Of a stretch of 64,000 bases of DNA, positions 1 to 13,200 are shown in pieces; position 1 is the first letter of the stretch; each line of letters starts with the position of its first letter. Location of the stretch: positions 62,001-126,000 of the forward strand of contig NZ_NKFL01000003.1 in NCBI RefSeq assembly GCF_002223055.1, read 5' to 3'. The notes beneath the pieces are model-generated. The model ran no database searches and had not been told where the DNA came from. It saw only the letters and a list, made by a program, of their open reading frames with translations. The translations under genes were made by a program, and so were the position numbers. This stretch comes from Burkholderia sp. HI2500 (GTDB taxonomy: Bacteria > Pseudomonadota > Gammaproteobacteria > Burkholderiales > Burkholderiaceae).

Positions 1-141
1 ACGATGATCGCGAGCGGCGACGCCGCGACCGAATGGCAATACGTGATGGCGGCGACGCTGCTGGGAATGATCCCGCCGCTCGTCGTCGTGCTGGCGATGC
101 AGCGCTGGTTCGTGCGCGGCCTCGTCGATTCCGAGAAATGA
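1..141 (+). CDS. ugpE: sn-glycerol-3-phosphate ABC transporter permease, C-terminal end (partial)
   Basis: Only the last 46 codons are in the window; the frame is open from base 1 to the TGA at 139-141. The peptide holds one hydrophobic segment (around [14 protein letters not shown]) followed by [13 protein letters not shown], the usual end of MalG/UgpE-type inner-membrane permeases. The neighbours ugpC and ugpQ support UgpE, the second permease of the glycerol-3-phosphate importer. The upstream part cannot be judged. Confidence 0.8.
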   Translation, partial: TMIASGDAATEWQYVMAATLLGMIPPLVVVLAMQRWFVRGLVDSEK

Positions 142-173
142 ATGACGGACGGCAACCGGGAGAAAGACCAAGA

Positions 174-1259
174 ATGGCTGCGCTGAGCTTGAAGGGCGTC
201 AGGAAATCCTACGACTGCAAGCAGCACGTGCTGCATGGCATCGACGTGGAGATCGCCGACGGCGAATTCATCGTGCTGGTCGGCCCGTCGGGCTGCGGCA
301 AGTCGACGTTGCTGCGGATGATCGCGGGGCTCGAGACGGTGACGGACGGCGAGATCGCGATCGGCGAGCGTGTCGTCAACGCGCTGGAGCCGAAGGATCG
401 CGACATCGCGATGGTGTTCCAGAACTATGCGCTGTACCCGCACATGACGGTCGCGCAGAACATGGGCTACGGGCTGAAGATCCGCGGGATCGAGCGCGCG
501 ACGATCGATTCGCGGGTGGCGGCTGCCGCGAAGATCCTCGAACTCGAGCCGCTGCTCGCGCGGCGGCCGCGCGAGCTGTCGGGCGGCCAGCGGCAGCGTG
601 TCGCGATGGGGCGCGCGATCGTGCGCGAGCCGTCGGTGTTCCTGTTCGACGAGCCGTTGTCGAACCTCGACGCGAAGCTGCGCGTGCAGATGCGGCTCGA
701 GATCCAGCGGCTGCATGCGCGGCTCGCGACGACGAGCGTCTACGTAACGCACGACCAGATCGAGGCGATGACCCTCGCGCAGCGCGTGATCGTGATGAAC
801 CGCGGCTACGCGGAGCAGATCGGCGCGCCGGTCGACGTGTACGAGAAGCCGGCGACGGTGTTCGTCGCGGGCTTCATCGGCTCGCCGGCGATGAACCTGA
901 TGCACGGCCGGCTGTCGGACGACGGCGCGACGTTTACGGTCGCGGGCGGCGGCCCCGCGCTGCCGGTCGCGGGCGCGCCCGGCATCGGCGCGGCGATCGC
1001 CACCGGGCGCGACTGGGTGCTCGGCGTGCGTCCCGAACACATGACGCCGCAGCCGGGCGTCGCGCAGGCGACGCTGCCGGTCGACTCGTGCGAGCTGCTC
1101 GGCGCGGACAATCTCGCGCACGGCCGCTGGGGCAGTCACGACGTCGCGGTGCGCCTGCCGCACGCGGACCGTCCCGCGCGCGGCACGGCGCTGGCGGCCG
1201 CGCTGCCGGCGCACCGGCTGCATTTCTTCGATCCCGAGACCGGCAAGCGTGCCGGCTGA
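174..1259 (+). CDS. ugpC: sn-glycerol-3-phosphate import ATP-binding protein UgpC
   Basis: Cytoplasmic ATPase of the UgpBAEC importer, 361 aa, the usual size for the MalK/UgpC class. Visible motifs are Walker [11 protein letters not shown]-loop [13 protein letters not shown], signature [14 protein letters not shown], Walker [14 protein letters not shown] and switch His in [11 protein letters not shown], followed by a C-terminal regulatory (MOP/TOBE-like) domain with GVRPEHM. I chose ATG 174 because it gives the family N-terminus [13 protein letters not shown] and has a GGGAGAAAG ribosome site upstream; a longer frame from 33 would overlap ugpE. It lies 32 bases after ugpE. Confidence 0.93.
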   Translation: MAALSLKGVRKSYDCKQHVLHGIDVEIADGEFIVLVGPSGCGKSTLLRMIAGLETVTDGEIAIGERVVNALEPKDRDIAMVFQNYALYPHMTVAQNMGYGLKIRGIERATIDSRVAAAAKILELEPLLARRPRELSGGQRQRVAMGRAIVREPSVFLFDEPLSNLDAKLRVQMRLEIQRLHARLATTSVYVTHDQIEAMTLAQRVIVMNRGYAEQIGAPVDVYEKPATVFVAGFIGSPAMNLMHGRLSDDGATFTVAGGGPALPVAGAPGIGAAIATGRDWVLGVRPEHMTPQPGVAQATLPVDSCELLGADNLAHGRWGSHDVAVRLPHADRPARGTALAAALPAHRLHFFDPETGKRAG

Positions 1260-1287
1260 CCCTGCTGACCTTGCCGAGAGACCGACG

Positions 1288-2061
1288 ATGACGACCCGTA
1301 CCGACTGGTGGCCTTATCCGCGCGTCGTCGCCCATCGCGGCGGCGGCACGCTCGCGCCGGAGAACACGCTCGCCGCGCTCGACGAGGGCGCGCGCCGTGG
1401 CCACCGGATGGTCGAGTTCGACGCGAAGCTGTCCGCCGACGACGTGACGTTCCTGCTGCACGACGACACGGTCGACCGCACGTCGAACGGTCACGGCGCG
1501 GCGGCGCGCATGCGTTATGACGCGCTGGCCGCGCTCGATGCGGGCACGTGGCGCGACGCGCGCTTCGCGGGCGAGCGGATGCCGACGCTCGAGGCGGCGG
1601 CGGCGCGCTGCCTCGCCCACGGGCTGGCAGCGAATGTCGAGATCAAGCCGTGCCCGGGGCGCGAGATTGAGACCGGGCAGCGCGTGGCGGCCGACGCGGC
1701 CGTGTACTGGCGTGATGCCGCGGTTCCGCCGCTCCTGTCGTCGTTCTCGTTCGATGCGCTGCAACAGGCACGCGCGACGGCGCCTGCGCTGCCGCGCGGA
1801 ATGCTCTACGAGTCCGTGCCGGACGACTGGCATGCGCAGGTCGTCGGCGCGCTCGGCTGCGTTTCGTTGCATGCAGACCACACACAGCTCGACGAACCGC
1901 TCGTGCGCGCGATCAAGGCGGCCGGGCTGCGCATCCTGGTTTACACGGTGAATGACCTCGAGCGGGCACGCGAACTCGCACGCTGGGGCGTCGACGCAGT
2001 CTGCACGGACCGGATCGACCTGATCGGCCCGGCAGCGCTGGACGACATCGCCATCCCCTGA
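1288..2061 (+). CDS. ugpQ: glycerophosphodiester phosphodiesterase UgpQ
   Basis: Hydrolyses glycerophosphodiesters to glycerol-3-phosphate and an alcohol, working on substrates linked to the Ugp importer. The 257 aa product is of normal GDPD length. Motifs are VAHRGGGTLAPENT (HR and EN residues of the TIM barrel), VEFDAKLSADDV, LLHDDTVDRTSNG and NVEIKPCPG; the C-terminal strand YTVNDLERA...GVDAVCTDRID is also typical. ATG 1288 has GAGAG upstream; a longer frame from 1249 would run back into ugpC. It is the last gene of the operon, ahead of the hairpin at 2120-2148. Confidence 0.92.
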   Translation: MTTRTDWWPYPRVVAHRGGGTLAPENTLAALDEGARRGHRMVEFDAKLSADDVTFLLHDDTVDRTSNGHGAAARMRYDALAALDAGTWRDARFAGERMPTLEAAAARCLAHGLAANVEIKPCPGREIETGQRVAADAAVYWRDAAVPPLLSSFSFDALQQARATAPALPRGMLYESVPDDWHAQVVGALGCVSLHADHTQLDEPLVRAIKAAGLRILVYTVNDLERARELARWGVDAVCTDRIDLIGPAALDDIAIP

Positions 2062-2111
2062 CGGGCGCGACAACGGCCGGCGAAACCGGTGTCAGGAACG
2101 TGCCTGATGCG

Positions 2112-2148
2112 AAAAAACGACGCCCCGACGGGATTCCCGCCGGGGCGT
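2112..2148. terminator. bidirectional intrinsic terminator between ugpQ and the ompW-like gene
   Basis: Stem ACGCCCCG (2120-2127) pairs with CGGGGCGT (2141-2148), with an inner stem CGGGA/TCCCG (2129-2133 and 2135-2139). A run of six A lies on the left (2112-2117) and a short T run on the right, so it can stop ugpQ transcripts and, more strongly, the convergent porin transcript. Confidence 0.75.
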
Positions 2149-2231
2149 TTCGCATCGTGGAGACGTTACGTCACGAAAAATCCGCTACAAATTGCAGCAG
2201 GATTAACCATTCCCCAAATATTCGACTACGC

Positions 2232-2957
2232 TTAGAAGCGGTAGCCGAGGTTCAGGTACGTGACGATCGGGTTCAGCGAGATCTTCGCTTTCGACGTTTC
2301 GGTCAGGGTGCCGACCGGCGTCCGGCGGGCCGTCGTGAAGGTCGCGGTCACGCTGACAGGGATGTACGAGAGCGACAGCCCCGCGAACCAGTGCTTCGTG
2401 AAGTTGTACGTGAAGCCGGCGTTGAAGACGGGCGCCCACTGGTTGCTGGTCGTCGCGCTGGTCGGGCCGCCGAGCACGCCGTTCTCGAACGAGCCGTTGG
2501 TGATCTTCGCGCCGGTGAACCAGACATACGTCGCGCCGACACCGACATACGGACGGAACTTCGCATTGGCGTCGTTGAAGTGGTAGCGCAGCAAGACGGC
2601 GGGGCTCCACTGGTACGCGCGGCCGAGTACGCCGAATCTATCGAACTGACCCTTGCCGGTAATGTCGAACTTCGGCGGTATCCCCATCACGAGCTCGGTG
2701 GAGATATGGTCGGTGACGAAGTAGCCCGCCGCGAGCCCCAGCGTGTCGGCGTCGTTGATGCCCGCGCCGGTGTTGGGAATGGATTGGTTGATGGGCGTGC
2801 CGCCTACGCGGTAGACGAACAGCGGGTCGCTGCTGTCCTGCGGCGCAAGGTGCAGCCAGCCGGTGCTGACGTAGAAATCACCTGCGGATTGTGCGTGTGC
2901 CGTACCGCCCGCGAATGCGAGCGCTGCGGCCCCCGTAATGGCCAGTTTTCGTTTCAT
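2232..2957 (-). CDS. OmpW-family outer membrane protein
   Basis: Predicted small eight-stranded outer-membrane beta-barrel of 241 aa. It starts with a clear signal peptide (MKRKLAITGAAALAFAGG-TAHAQ, cleavage after AHA). The mature part has OmpW hallmarks: VSTGWLHLAPQDSSD near the N-terminus, LGLAAGYFVTDHISTELVMG, PYVGVGATYVWF, AGLSLSYIPV, and a final strand ending YLNLGYRF with C-terminal Phe, as needed for BAM-dependent assembly. ATG 2957 has a strong GGAGGAG site; the frame extends further upstream without one. Such porins pass small hydrophobic molecules; the substrate here is unknown. A sigma70-like promoter lies just upstream. Confidence 0.9.
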   Translation of the reverse strand: MKRKLAITGAAALAFAGGTAHAQSAGDFYVSTGWLHLAPQDSSDPLFVYRVGGTPINQSIPNTGAGINDADTLGLAAGYFVTDHISTELVMGIPPKFDITGKGQFDRFGVLGRAYQWSPAVLLRYHFNDANAKFRPYVGVGATYVWFTGAKITNGSFENGVLGGPTSATTSNQWAPVFNAGFTYNFTKHWFAGLSLSYIPVSVTATFTTARRTPVGTLTETSKAKISLNPIVTYLNLGYRF

Positions 2958-2985
2958 TGTGTCTCCTCCGATCAAAGGCGTGCTC

Positions 2986-3015
2986 ATTATGACGACTGCG
3001 TTTAAAACCAAACAA
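2986..3015 (-). promoter_or_regulatory. sigma70-type promoter of the ompW-like gene
   Basis: On the minus strand TTGTTT (3015-3010) and CATAAT (2991-2986) are separated by 18 bases. The -10 is 28 bases upstream of the ATG, leaving room for a short leader holding the GGAGGAG site. Confidence 0.55.
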
Positions 3016-3046
3016 GCTCGTAAGTTAGAGTTTTCTCCCTAGGTTT

Positions 3047-3060
3047 CGTACGACCGTACG
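3047..3060. promoter_or_regulatory. CGTACG-AC-CGTACG double palindrome upstream of the ompW-like promoter
   Basis: Two copies of the palindrome CGTACG separated by AC lie about 32 bases upstream of the -35 box of the ompW-like gene. The layout resembles a binding site for a dimeric regulator; no protein can be named. Confidence 0.35.
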
Positions 3061-3150
3061 CTTTCGCGCCCAGCGGGGACAGGCATTCTACGCAGGTGCG
3101 CATTTTCGGACCCCCGGGTATTTCCTAACGCGTTCAAACGGACATTCAGC

Positions 3151-3864
3151 ATGGCACGGTTAGCACGACTCTACGTTCCCGACCAGCCGCAGCACGTGAT
3201 ACTGCGCGGCCTGGATCAGCAACCCGCGTTCGTCGACGACCAGGACTACGAACTCTTCATCGATTGCCTGAAGGCCGCCGCGCGCGATCATCACCTGTCG
3301 GTGCACGCCTACGTGCTGCTGCCCCGCCAGGTGCAACTGCTCGTGACGCCGAGCGACGAAGCGAGCCTGCCGAAAGCGATGCAGGCCGTCGGTCGCCGCT
3401 ACGTCGCGCATTTCAACCGGCGCTATTCGCGGCGCGGCACCCTGTGGGAAGGCCGCTATCGCGCGACCGTGATCGAAGGCGAGCGCTATTTCCTGCTCGC
3501 GAGCCGCGTGGTCGAGATGAGCCCGGTGCGCGCGCAGCTCGTCGCGACGCCCGAGGCCTATCGCTGGTCGAGCTACCGGCACCACGTCGGGCTCACCGTC
3601 GACAGCCTGATCACCGACCATCCGCTCTACTGGGCGCTCGGCAATACGCCGTTCGACCGCCAGCGCGCGTACAAGGAGCTGTGCGAGCAGCCGCTCGACG
3701 AGCGCCAGGCCGACCAGCTGCAGCAGGCGACGTTGAAGGGCTGGGTGCTCGGCGGCGAGAATTATCGCGAGTGGGCGGCGCGTACCGCGAACCGGCGCGT
3801 GTCGCCGCTGCCGCGCGGACGCCCCAGAAAGGTGCGTGAAAACACGCCGCCGATCCAGCAGTAA
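3151..3864 (+). CDS. RAYT-like (IS200-type Y1 transposase fold) protein lacking catalytic residues
   Basis: 237 aa protein of the REP-associated tyrosine transposase family. The scaffold is clear: PQHVILRG near the N-terminus, a fold around residues 50-66, [12 protein letters not shown] (97-107), SPVRAQLV (124-131) and YRWSSYRHH (137-145). The catalytic parts are missing. The HUH metal site, normally H-hydrophobic-H after P-x, is Q60-V61-Q62, and the position of the nucleophilic Tyr before xxNPVRA is V120. It is therefore probably not an active transposase but a retained DNA-binding derivative (inference). It stands alone with its own downstream terminator. Confidence 0.8.
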   Translation: MARLARLYVPDQPQHVILRGLDQQPAFVDDQDYELFIDCLKAAARDHHLSVHAYVLLPRQVQLLVTPSDEASLPKAMQAVGRRYVAHFNRRYSRRGTLWEGRYRATVIEGERYFLLASRVVEMSPVRAQLVATPEAYRWSSYRHHVGLTVDSLITDHPLYWALGNTPFDRQRAYKELCEQPLDERQADQLQQATLKGWVLGGENYREWAARTANRRVSPLPRGRPRKVRENTPPIQQ

Positions 3865-3886
3865 CGCAGGAATGGCGGTTCAGGAG

Positions 3887-3913
3887 GCGGCGCTGCGGGC
3901 GCCGCTTCTTTTT
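3887..3913 (+). terminator. intrinsic terminator after the RAYT-like gene
   Basis: Stem GCGGCGC (3887-3893) and GCGCCGC (3899-3905) with a five-base loop, followed by TTCTTTTT (3906-3913). Confidence 0.75.
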
Positions 3914-3929
3914 GCACCAAAACGATACG

Positions 3930-3975
3930 GCCCCAATAAAACGGCACCAGATCGAGGCATCCATTTTATTGGGGC
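3930..3975. promoter_or_regulatory. 12-bp perfect inverted repeat upstream of gltB
   Basis: GCCCCAATAAAA at 3930-3941 is exactly mirrored by TTTTATTGGGGC at 3964-3975, with 22 bases between. The half-site centres are 34 bp apart, about three helical turns. It sits just upstream of the likely gltB promoter and is AT-rich against a GC-rich background, which suggests an operator. There is no T run after it, so a terminator is less likely. Confidence 0.5.
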
Positions 3976-3993
3976 TCGATCAAGCGGTTTTTG

Positions 3994-4023
3994 TTGCTAT
4001 TCCTTTGATTCGTCGCGTATATT
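3994..4023 (+). promoter_or_regulatory. candidate gltB promoter
   Basis: TTGCTA (3994-3999) and TATATT (4018-4023) are separated by 18 bases. This would give a leader of about 125 bases before the gltB ATG at 4154. Confidence 0.4.
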
Positions 4024-4153
4024 CCGAATTCCGGTGGCCCGGGCGAAGCATGCCCATCCACGGTCGGCCGCGCCGTCTCCCGTCGGGAGCGGGATCGACG
4101 GCAACAAGAAAATGGTTCAACGGCCTCCAGGCCCCCTTTACGACGGTGTCCCC

Positions 4154-8857
<4,704 letters not shown>

Positions 8858-8942
8858 GCGACGAACGACATAGCGAATGCCGCGCGCGCATGACTGCCGC
8901 GCGCGGCTCCCCCACCCGATACACCGAACAGAAGAGCACCTT

Positions 8943-10409
8943 ATGGGCAAGGCAACCGGTTTTCTGGAGTTCGAACGCCGCCACGAGGCGTACGAAGCAC
9001 CGCTCACGCGCGTGAAGCACTACAAGGAATTCGTCGCGGCACTGACCGACGCGGACGCGAAGGTCCAGGGCGCGCGCTGCATGGATTGCGGCATCCCGTT
9101 CTGCAACAACGGCTGCCCGGTCAACAACATCATTCCGGACTTCAACGATCTCGTTTACCGCCAGGACTGGCAGCAGGCGATCGAAGTCCTGCACTCGACC
9201 AACAACTTCCCGGAATTCACGGGCCGCATCTGCCCGGCGCCGTGCGAAGCCGCATGCACGCTCGGGATCAACGACGATCCGGTCGGCATCAAGTCGATCG
9301 AGCACGCGATCATCGACAAGGCCTGGGCGGAAGGCTGGGTGAAGCCGCTGCCGGCCGAGCACAAGACGGGCAAGAAGGTCGCGGTCGTCGGTTCGGGCCC
9401 CGCGGGCCTCGCCGCCGCGCAGCAGCTCGCGCGCGCGGGCCACGACGTGACGGTGTTCGAGAAGAACGACCGCGTCGGCGGCCTGCTGCGCTACGGGATT
9501 CCCGACTTCAAGCTCGAGAAGTGGCTGATCGACCGCCGCATGCGCCAGATGGAAGCGGAAGGCGTGACGTTCCGCACCAGCGTGTTCATCGGCAAGGATC
9601 CGCTGCCCGAGTCGATCGGCAGCCTCGCGAAGGAAACCATCTCGCCGGAAACCCTGAAGGAAGAGTTCGACGCGGTCGTGATCGCGGGCGGGTCGGAAAC
9701 GCCGCGCGACCTGCCGGTGCCGGGCCGCGAACTCGCGGGTGTGCATTACGCGATGGACTTCCTGCCGCAGCAGAACCGCGTGAACGCGGGCGACAAGCTC
9801 GTCGACCAGCTGCTCGCGAAGGGCAAGCACGTGATCGTGATCGGTGGTGGCGACACGGGTTCGGACTGCGTCGGCACGTCGAACCGTCACGGCGCGAAGC
9901 AGGTCACGCAGTTCGAGCTGCTGCCGCAGCCGCCGGAAGAGGAAAACAAGCCGCTCGTATGGCCGTACTGGCCGATCAAGCTGCGCACATCGTCGTCGCA
10001 CGAGGAAGGTTGCGAGCGCGACTGGGCCGTCGCGACGAAGCGTCTCGAAGGCAAGAACGGCAAGGTCGAGAAGCTGATCGCGGTGCGCGTCGAGTGGAAG
10101 GACGGCAAGATGCAGGAAGTGCCGGGTTCCGAGTTCGAAATGAAGGCCGACCTCGTGCTGCTCGCGATGGGCTTCACGCAGCCGGCAGCCCCCGTGCTCG
10201 AGGCATTCGGCGTCGCGAAGGATGCGCGCGGCAACGCGCGTGCGGCAACCGAAGGTGATCGTTCGTACTACACGTCGGTCGACAAGGTGTTCGCGGCGGG
10301 CGACATGCGCCGCGGCCAGTCGCTCGTGGTGTGGGCGATCCGCGAAGGCCGCCAGTGCGCACGCTCGGTCGATGCGTACCTGATGGGGCATTCGAACCTG
10401 CCGCGATAA
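8943..10409 (+). CDS. gltD: glutamate synthase (NADPH) small subunit
   Basis: Passes electrons from NADPH through FAD and Fe-S clusters to GltB. 488 aa. The N-terminal Fe-S part has [17 protein letters not shown] and [15 protein letters not shown]. The FAD-binding fingerprint is [18 protein letters not shown], the NADPH-binding one [13 protein letters not shown], and the C-terminal FAD motif [21 protein letters not shown] 8943 begins the family sequence [15 protein letters not shown]; the frame extends upstream to 8877 without support. It follows gltB by 85 bases as its operon partner. Confidence 0.96.
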   Translation: MGKATGFLEFERRHEAYEAPLTRVKHYKEFVAALTDADAKVQGARCMDCGIPFCNNGCPVNNIIPDFNDLVYRQDWQQAIEVLHSTNNFPEFTGRICPAPCEAACTLGINDDPVGIKSIEHAIIDKAWAEGWVKPLPAEHKTGKKVAVVGSGPAGLAAAQQLARAGHDVTVFEKNDRVGGLLRYGIPDFKLEKWLIDRRMRQMEAEGVTFRTSVFIGKDPLPESIGSLAKETISPETLKEEFDAVVIAGGSETPRDLPVPGRELAGVHYAMDFLPQQNRVNAGDKLVDQLLAKGKHVIVIGGGDTGSDCVGTSNRHGAKQVTQFELLPQPPEEENKPLVWPYWPIKLRTSSSHEEGCERDWAVATKRLEGKNGKVEKLIAVRVEWKDGKMQEVPGSEFEMKADLVLLAMGFTQPAAPVLEAFGVAKDARGNARAATEGDRSYYTSVDKVFAAGDMRRGQSLVVWAIREGRQCARSVDAYLMGHSNLPR

Positions 10410-10440
10410 GCTGAATCTCGCGAGCGGGTTTTGACGAAAG

Positions 10441-10470
10441 GCGGGCGTCCGGAAGGGCGCCCGCTTTTTT
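10441..10470 (+). terminator. intrinsic terminator of gltBD
   Basis: Stem GCGGGCG (10441-10447) and CGCCCGC (10458-10464) followed by six T (10465-10470), 31 bases after the gltD stop. Confidence 0.85.
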
Positions 10471-10578
10471 ATGCGTGCGCCGGATGGCCGTTGCCGCTTA
10501 ACATGCGCGAATCAGGGTTCAGGCGTTGGCCGGGCGACGGTCGAAGCCTGTTTCAGCCACGAACGTATCGCGCAGTCC

Positions 10579-11427
10579 ATGTCTCGAGAAACCGCCCCGG
10601 AAATCACCCGACCGTGCTTGACGGACGACGGCCAGCGCGTCCAGCTGGACGAGGTCGTCGCGCTGCTGCTTTCGTTCGGCCGCGGTCTTCACGTCGAGGA
10701 TCACGCATTCGTCGGACGGCAGCGGCCGATCGAAATCGAGCAACACATTGCCGACGCGATCCACGCCCGGGTGGCGCTCGAGGGCTTCGCCCAGTTCACC
10801 CCGAGCGACGACGTGCGGGGCACCCTTCCGCTCGCGGCGATGCGCGACATGGTGACGAGCCTCGTGCAGGCCGGCATTCCGCCGGTGTTCGCGTTCGTGT
10901 GCGACGAATTCTGGCTCACGTACTGGCGGTTGCACCGGATCGTCCAGGCGGCGCTGGGTGCCGACACCTACCTGTTGATGCCGGATTTCTGGGTATGGCA
11001 CCTCCGCGCGAACGCGGGGCAGGCCGGCTGGAGCATGCATCGCGATGCGGGGGCGAGATCGCTGCTGCCGGACGGGCGCGCCGGCGCGCTGTCGCTGTGG
11101 ATCCCGCTGACGCCCGTCGATTCGTCCACCGGTTGCGTGATGCTGCTGCCGAAGCATCGCGATCCCGACTATGGAACGGATCGCGTGTCGCAGGCCGAAT
11201 TCGACGTGCGGGACATCCGCACGCTTCCCGGGCTCGCCGGCGACCTGATGATGTGGAGCCAGGCCGTGCTGCACTGGGGCAGCCGCGGCAGCCCGCTGTC
11301 GGACCTGCCGCGGATCAGCATGTCGATGGGCGTGCAGGTCGACAGCCTGGGCCCGCTGAATCCGCCGCTGCTGAAATCCGACGTGTTGCCGGATGCCGGA
11401 TTGCGGCTCGAACTGATCGCCAAGTAG
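10579..11427 (+). CDS. phytanoyl-CoA dioxygenase-like Fe(II)/2-oxoglutarate enzyme, possibly truncated
   Basis: 282 aa as read. The Fe(II) facial triad fits WSMHRD (H-x-D) and the distal His in QAVLHWGSRG, with SLWIPLTPVDSSTGCVMLLPKHRD between them, as in PhyH proteins. Such enzymes hydroxylate small molecules using O2 and 2-oxoglutarate; the substrate is unknown. ATG 10579 is the best start within a frame open from 10471. The TAG at 11425-11427 interrupts what looks like continued coding: the same frame runs 40 more codons to TGA at 11548-11550 (ILQYERFASIEPAWAHFARV and onward). A CAG-to-TAG change would explain it. The core motifs lie before the stop, so function may survive. Confidence 0.75.
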   Translation: MSRETAPEITRPCLTDDGQRVQLDEVVALLLSFGRGLHVEDHAFVGRQRPIEIEQHIADAIHARVALEGFAQFTPSDDVRGTLPLAAMRDMVTSLVQAGIPPVFAFVCDEFWLTYWRLHRIVQAALGADTYLLMPDFWVWHLRANAGQAGWSMHRDAGARSLLPDGRAGALSLWIPLTPVDSSTGCVMLLPKHRDPDYGTDRVSQAEFDVRDIRTLPGLAGDLMMWSQAVLHWGSRGSPLSDLPRISMSMGVQVDSLGPLNPPLLKSDVLPDAGLRLELIAK

Positions 11428-11550
11428 ATCCTGCAGTACGAGCGATTCGCGTCGATCGAACCTGCCTGGGCGCATTTTGCGCGCGTCTTGCTCGCCAGCG
11501 GATTGTCCGGGCTGGTCTTTGATGTTCCGGCCGAATGGCGGCCTCGCTGA
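11428..11550 (+). pseudogene. in-frame continuation of the PhyH-like gene after an amber codon
   Basis: Forty sense codons in the same frame as the PhyH-like gene end at TGA 11548-11550. Composition is protein-like and helical, ending LVFDVPAEWRPR, and there is no start codon with a ribosome site of its own. It is read as the lost C-terminus of the upstream gene; readthrough is the alternative. Confidence 0.5.
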
Positions 11551-11709
11551 CGCAACGAAGCGTGCCCGCGTCGTTCGGACAGGAGACCGCGAATAACCCG
11601 CTGATATCTTTCATTTTGTAATGTTCATTGCGAACTGTCATATCATGTCGCCCCTCGGGCCGCATTCGCGGTGGCTGCATGTGACTGACCCTATTTACAA
11701 GGACTCTGG

Positions 11710-13200
11710 ATGGAAGCACTCGTGCAAGGGCTGATCGACGCCGTCAACGGCGTGTTGTGGAACTACGTGCTGATCGCGCTGCTGCTCGGCGTGGGCCTGT
11801 GGTTCACGCTGCGGTTCCGGATGATCCAGCTGAAGGCGCTGTTGCTCAGCGTGAAGCTGGTCGGCAGCAAGGGCGAGCCGGGCAGCATCTCGTCGTTCCA
11901 GGCGTTCGCGACCGGGCTCGCGAGCCGCGTCGGCACCGGCAACATCGCCGGCGTCGCGGTCGCGCTGACCGTCGGCGGGCCGGGCGCGATCTTCTGGATG
12001 TGGATGACGGCGCTGGTCGGGATGTCGTCCGCGTTCGTCGAGGCGACGCTCGCGCAGATCTTCAAGGTGTCGCATCCGGACGGCAGCTATCGCGGCGGCC
12101 CCGCGTACTACATCCAGACGGGCCTGCGCTCGCGCGGCTTCGGCGTGCTGTTCTCGCTGTCGCTGATCCTTGCGTTCGGCTTCGTGTTCAATGCGGTGCA
12201 GGCCAACGCGATCGCCGATGCGTTCGACACGTCGTTCGGCTGGAGCCGCGCGACGGTCGGTCTCGGGCTCGTGCTGCTGACCGCGCCGATCATCTTCGGC
12301 GGGATTCGCCGGATCGCGGCGGTTGCGCAGGTGATCGTGCCGCTGATGGCGATCGGCTACCTCGCGCTGGCGGTCTATGCGGTCGCGACGCATATTGCGC
12401 TGGTGCCGGGCGTGATCGCGCTGATCGTGAAGAGCGCGTTCGGTCTCGAACAGGCGGCGGGTGGCCTGACGGGCTATGCGGTCAGCCAGGCGGTCGCGAT
12501 GGGCGTGAAGCGCGGGCTGTTCTCGAACGAGGCCGGCATGGGCAGCGCGCCGAATGCGGCGGCAACGGCCAGCACGCGGCATCCGGTCGTGCAGGGGCTG
12601 ATCCAGATGCTCGGCGTGTTCGTCGACACGATCGTGATCTGCAGCGCGACCGCCTTCGTGATCCTGCTGTCGGGCCAGTACGAACTCGGCACCGGCATGG
12701 AAGGCGCGGCGCTCACGCAGCGCTCGATCGCGAGCCACGTCGGCGACTGGGGCGGCATCTACATGGCGTTCGCGATCTTCTTCTTCGCGTACTCGTCGGT
12801 GATCGGCAACTACGCGTATGCGGAAGGCAACGTCGAGTTCATCACGAAGCGGCGCGGCGTGCTGCCGCTGTTCCGCGTCGCGGTGCTCGCGATGGTGATG
12901 TTCGGCAGCGTCGGGCAACTGCCGCTCGTGTGGGCGATGGCCGATACGAGCATGGGGCTGATGGCGATCATCAACCTGATCGCGATCCTCGCGCTCGGCA
13001 AGTACGCGCACGCGGCCTGGCGCGACTATCGCCGCCAGCGCGCGGCAGGCGTGGCCGATCCGGTGTTCACGCGCAACACGATTCCGGAGCTCGCGAACGT
13101 GCTGCCGACCGACGTGTGGGGCGAGCATGGCCCGCTGCCGCAACGTCCGGCCGCGGCTGATCCGGCGCGCGCGCCGCGCGCGGTGGCGAGCGAGTCATGA
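11710..13200 (+). CDS. amino acid carrier, AGCS family (alanine/glycine:sodium symporter)
   Basis: Inner-membrane transporter of 496 aa with about ten to eleven hydrophobic segments. AGCS signatures are plain: LRFRMIQ near the N-terminus, SSFQAFATGLASRVGTGNIAGVA, GSYRGGPAYYIQ, GLFSNEAGMGSAPNAAA and FAYSSVIGNYAYAEGN. It probably imports alanine or glycine with sodium; the sequence does not settle the substrate. ATG 11710 has AAGGA upstream. The stop overlaps the thpR start by four bases (ATGA). Confidence 0.9.
   Translation: MEALVQGLIDAVNGVLWNYVLIALLLGVGLWFTLRFRMIQLKALLLSVKLVGSKGEPGSISSFQAFATGLASRVGTGNIAGVAVALTVGGPGAIFWMWMTALVGMSSAFVEATLAQIFKVSHPDGSYRGGPAYYIQTGLRSRGFGVLFSLSLILAFGFVFNAVQANAIADAFDTSFGWSRATVGLGLVLLTAPIIFGGIRRIAAVAQVIVPLMAIGYLALAVYAVATHIALVPGVIALIVKSAFGLEQAAGGLTGYAVSQAVAMGVKRGLFSNEAGMGSAPNAAATASTRHPVVQGLIQMLGVFVDTIVICSATAFVILLSGQYELGTGMEGAALTQRSIASHVGDWGGIYMAFAIFFFAYSSVIGNYAYAEGNVEFITKRRGVLPLFRVAVLAMVMFGSVGQLPLVWAMADTSMGLMAIINLIAILALGKYAHAAWRDYRRQRAAGVADPVFTRNTIPELANVLPTDVWGEHGPLPQRPAAADPARAPRAVASES

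Noticed and set aside
2100..3005. plus-strand frame across the OmpW-like gene
   Set aside because: It spans a terminator and is antisense to a protein with a clear signal peptide and barrel motifs.
3836..4153. N-terminal extension of gltB
   Set aside because: It covers a terminator, an inverted repeat and the likely promoter. GltB propeptides are short, as from ATG 4154.
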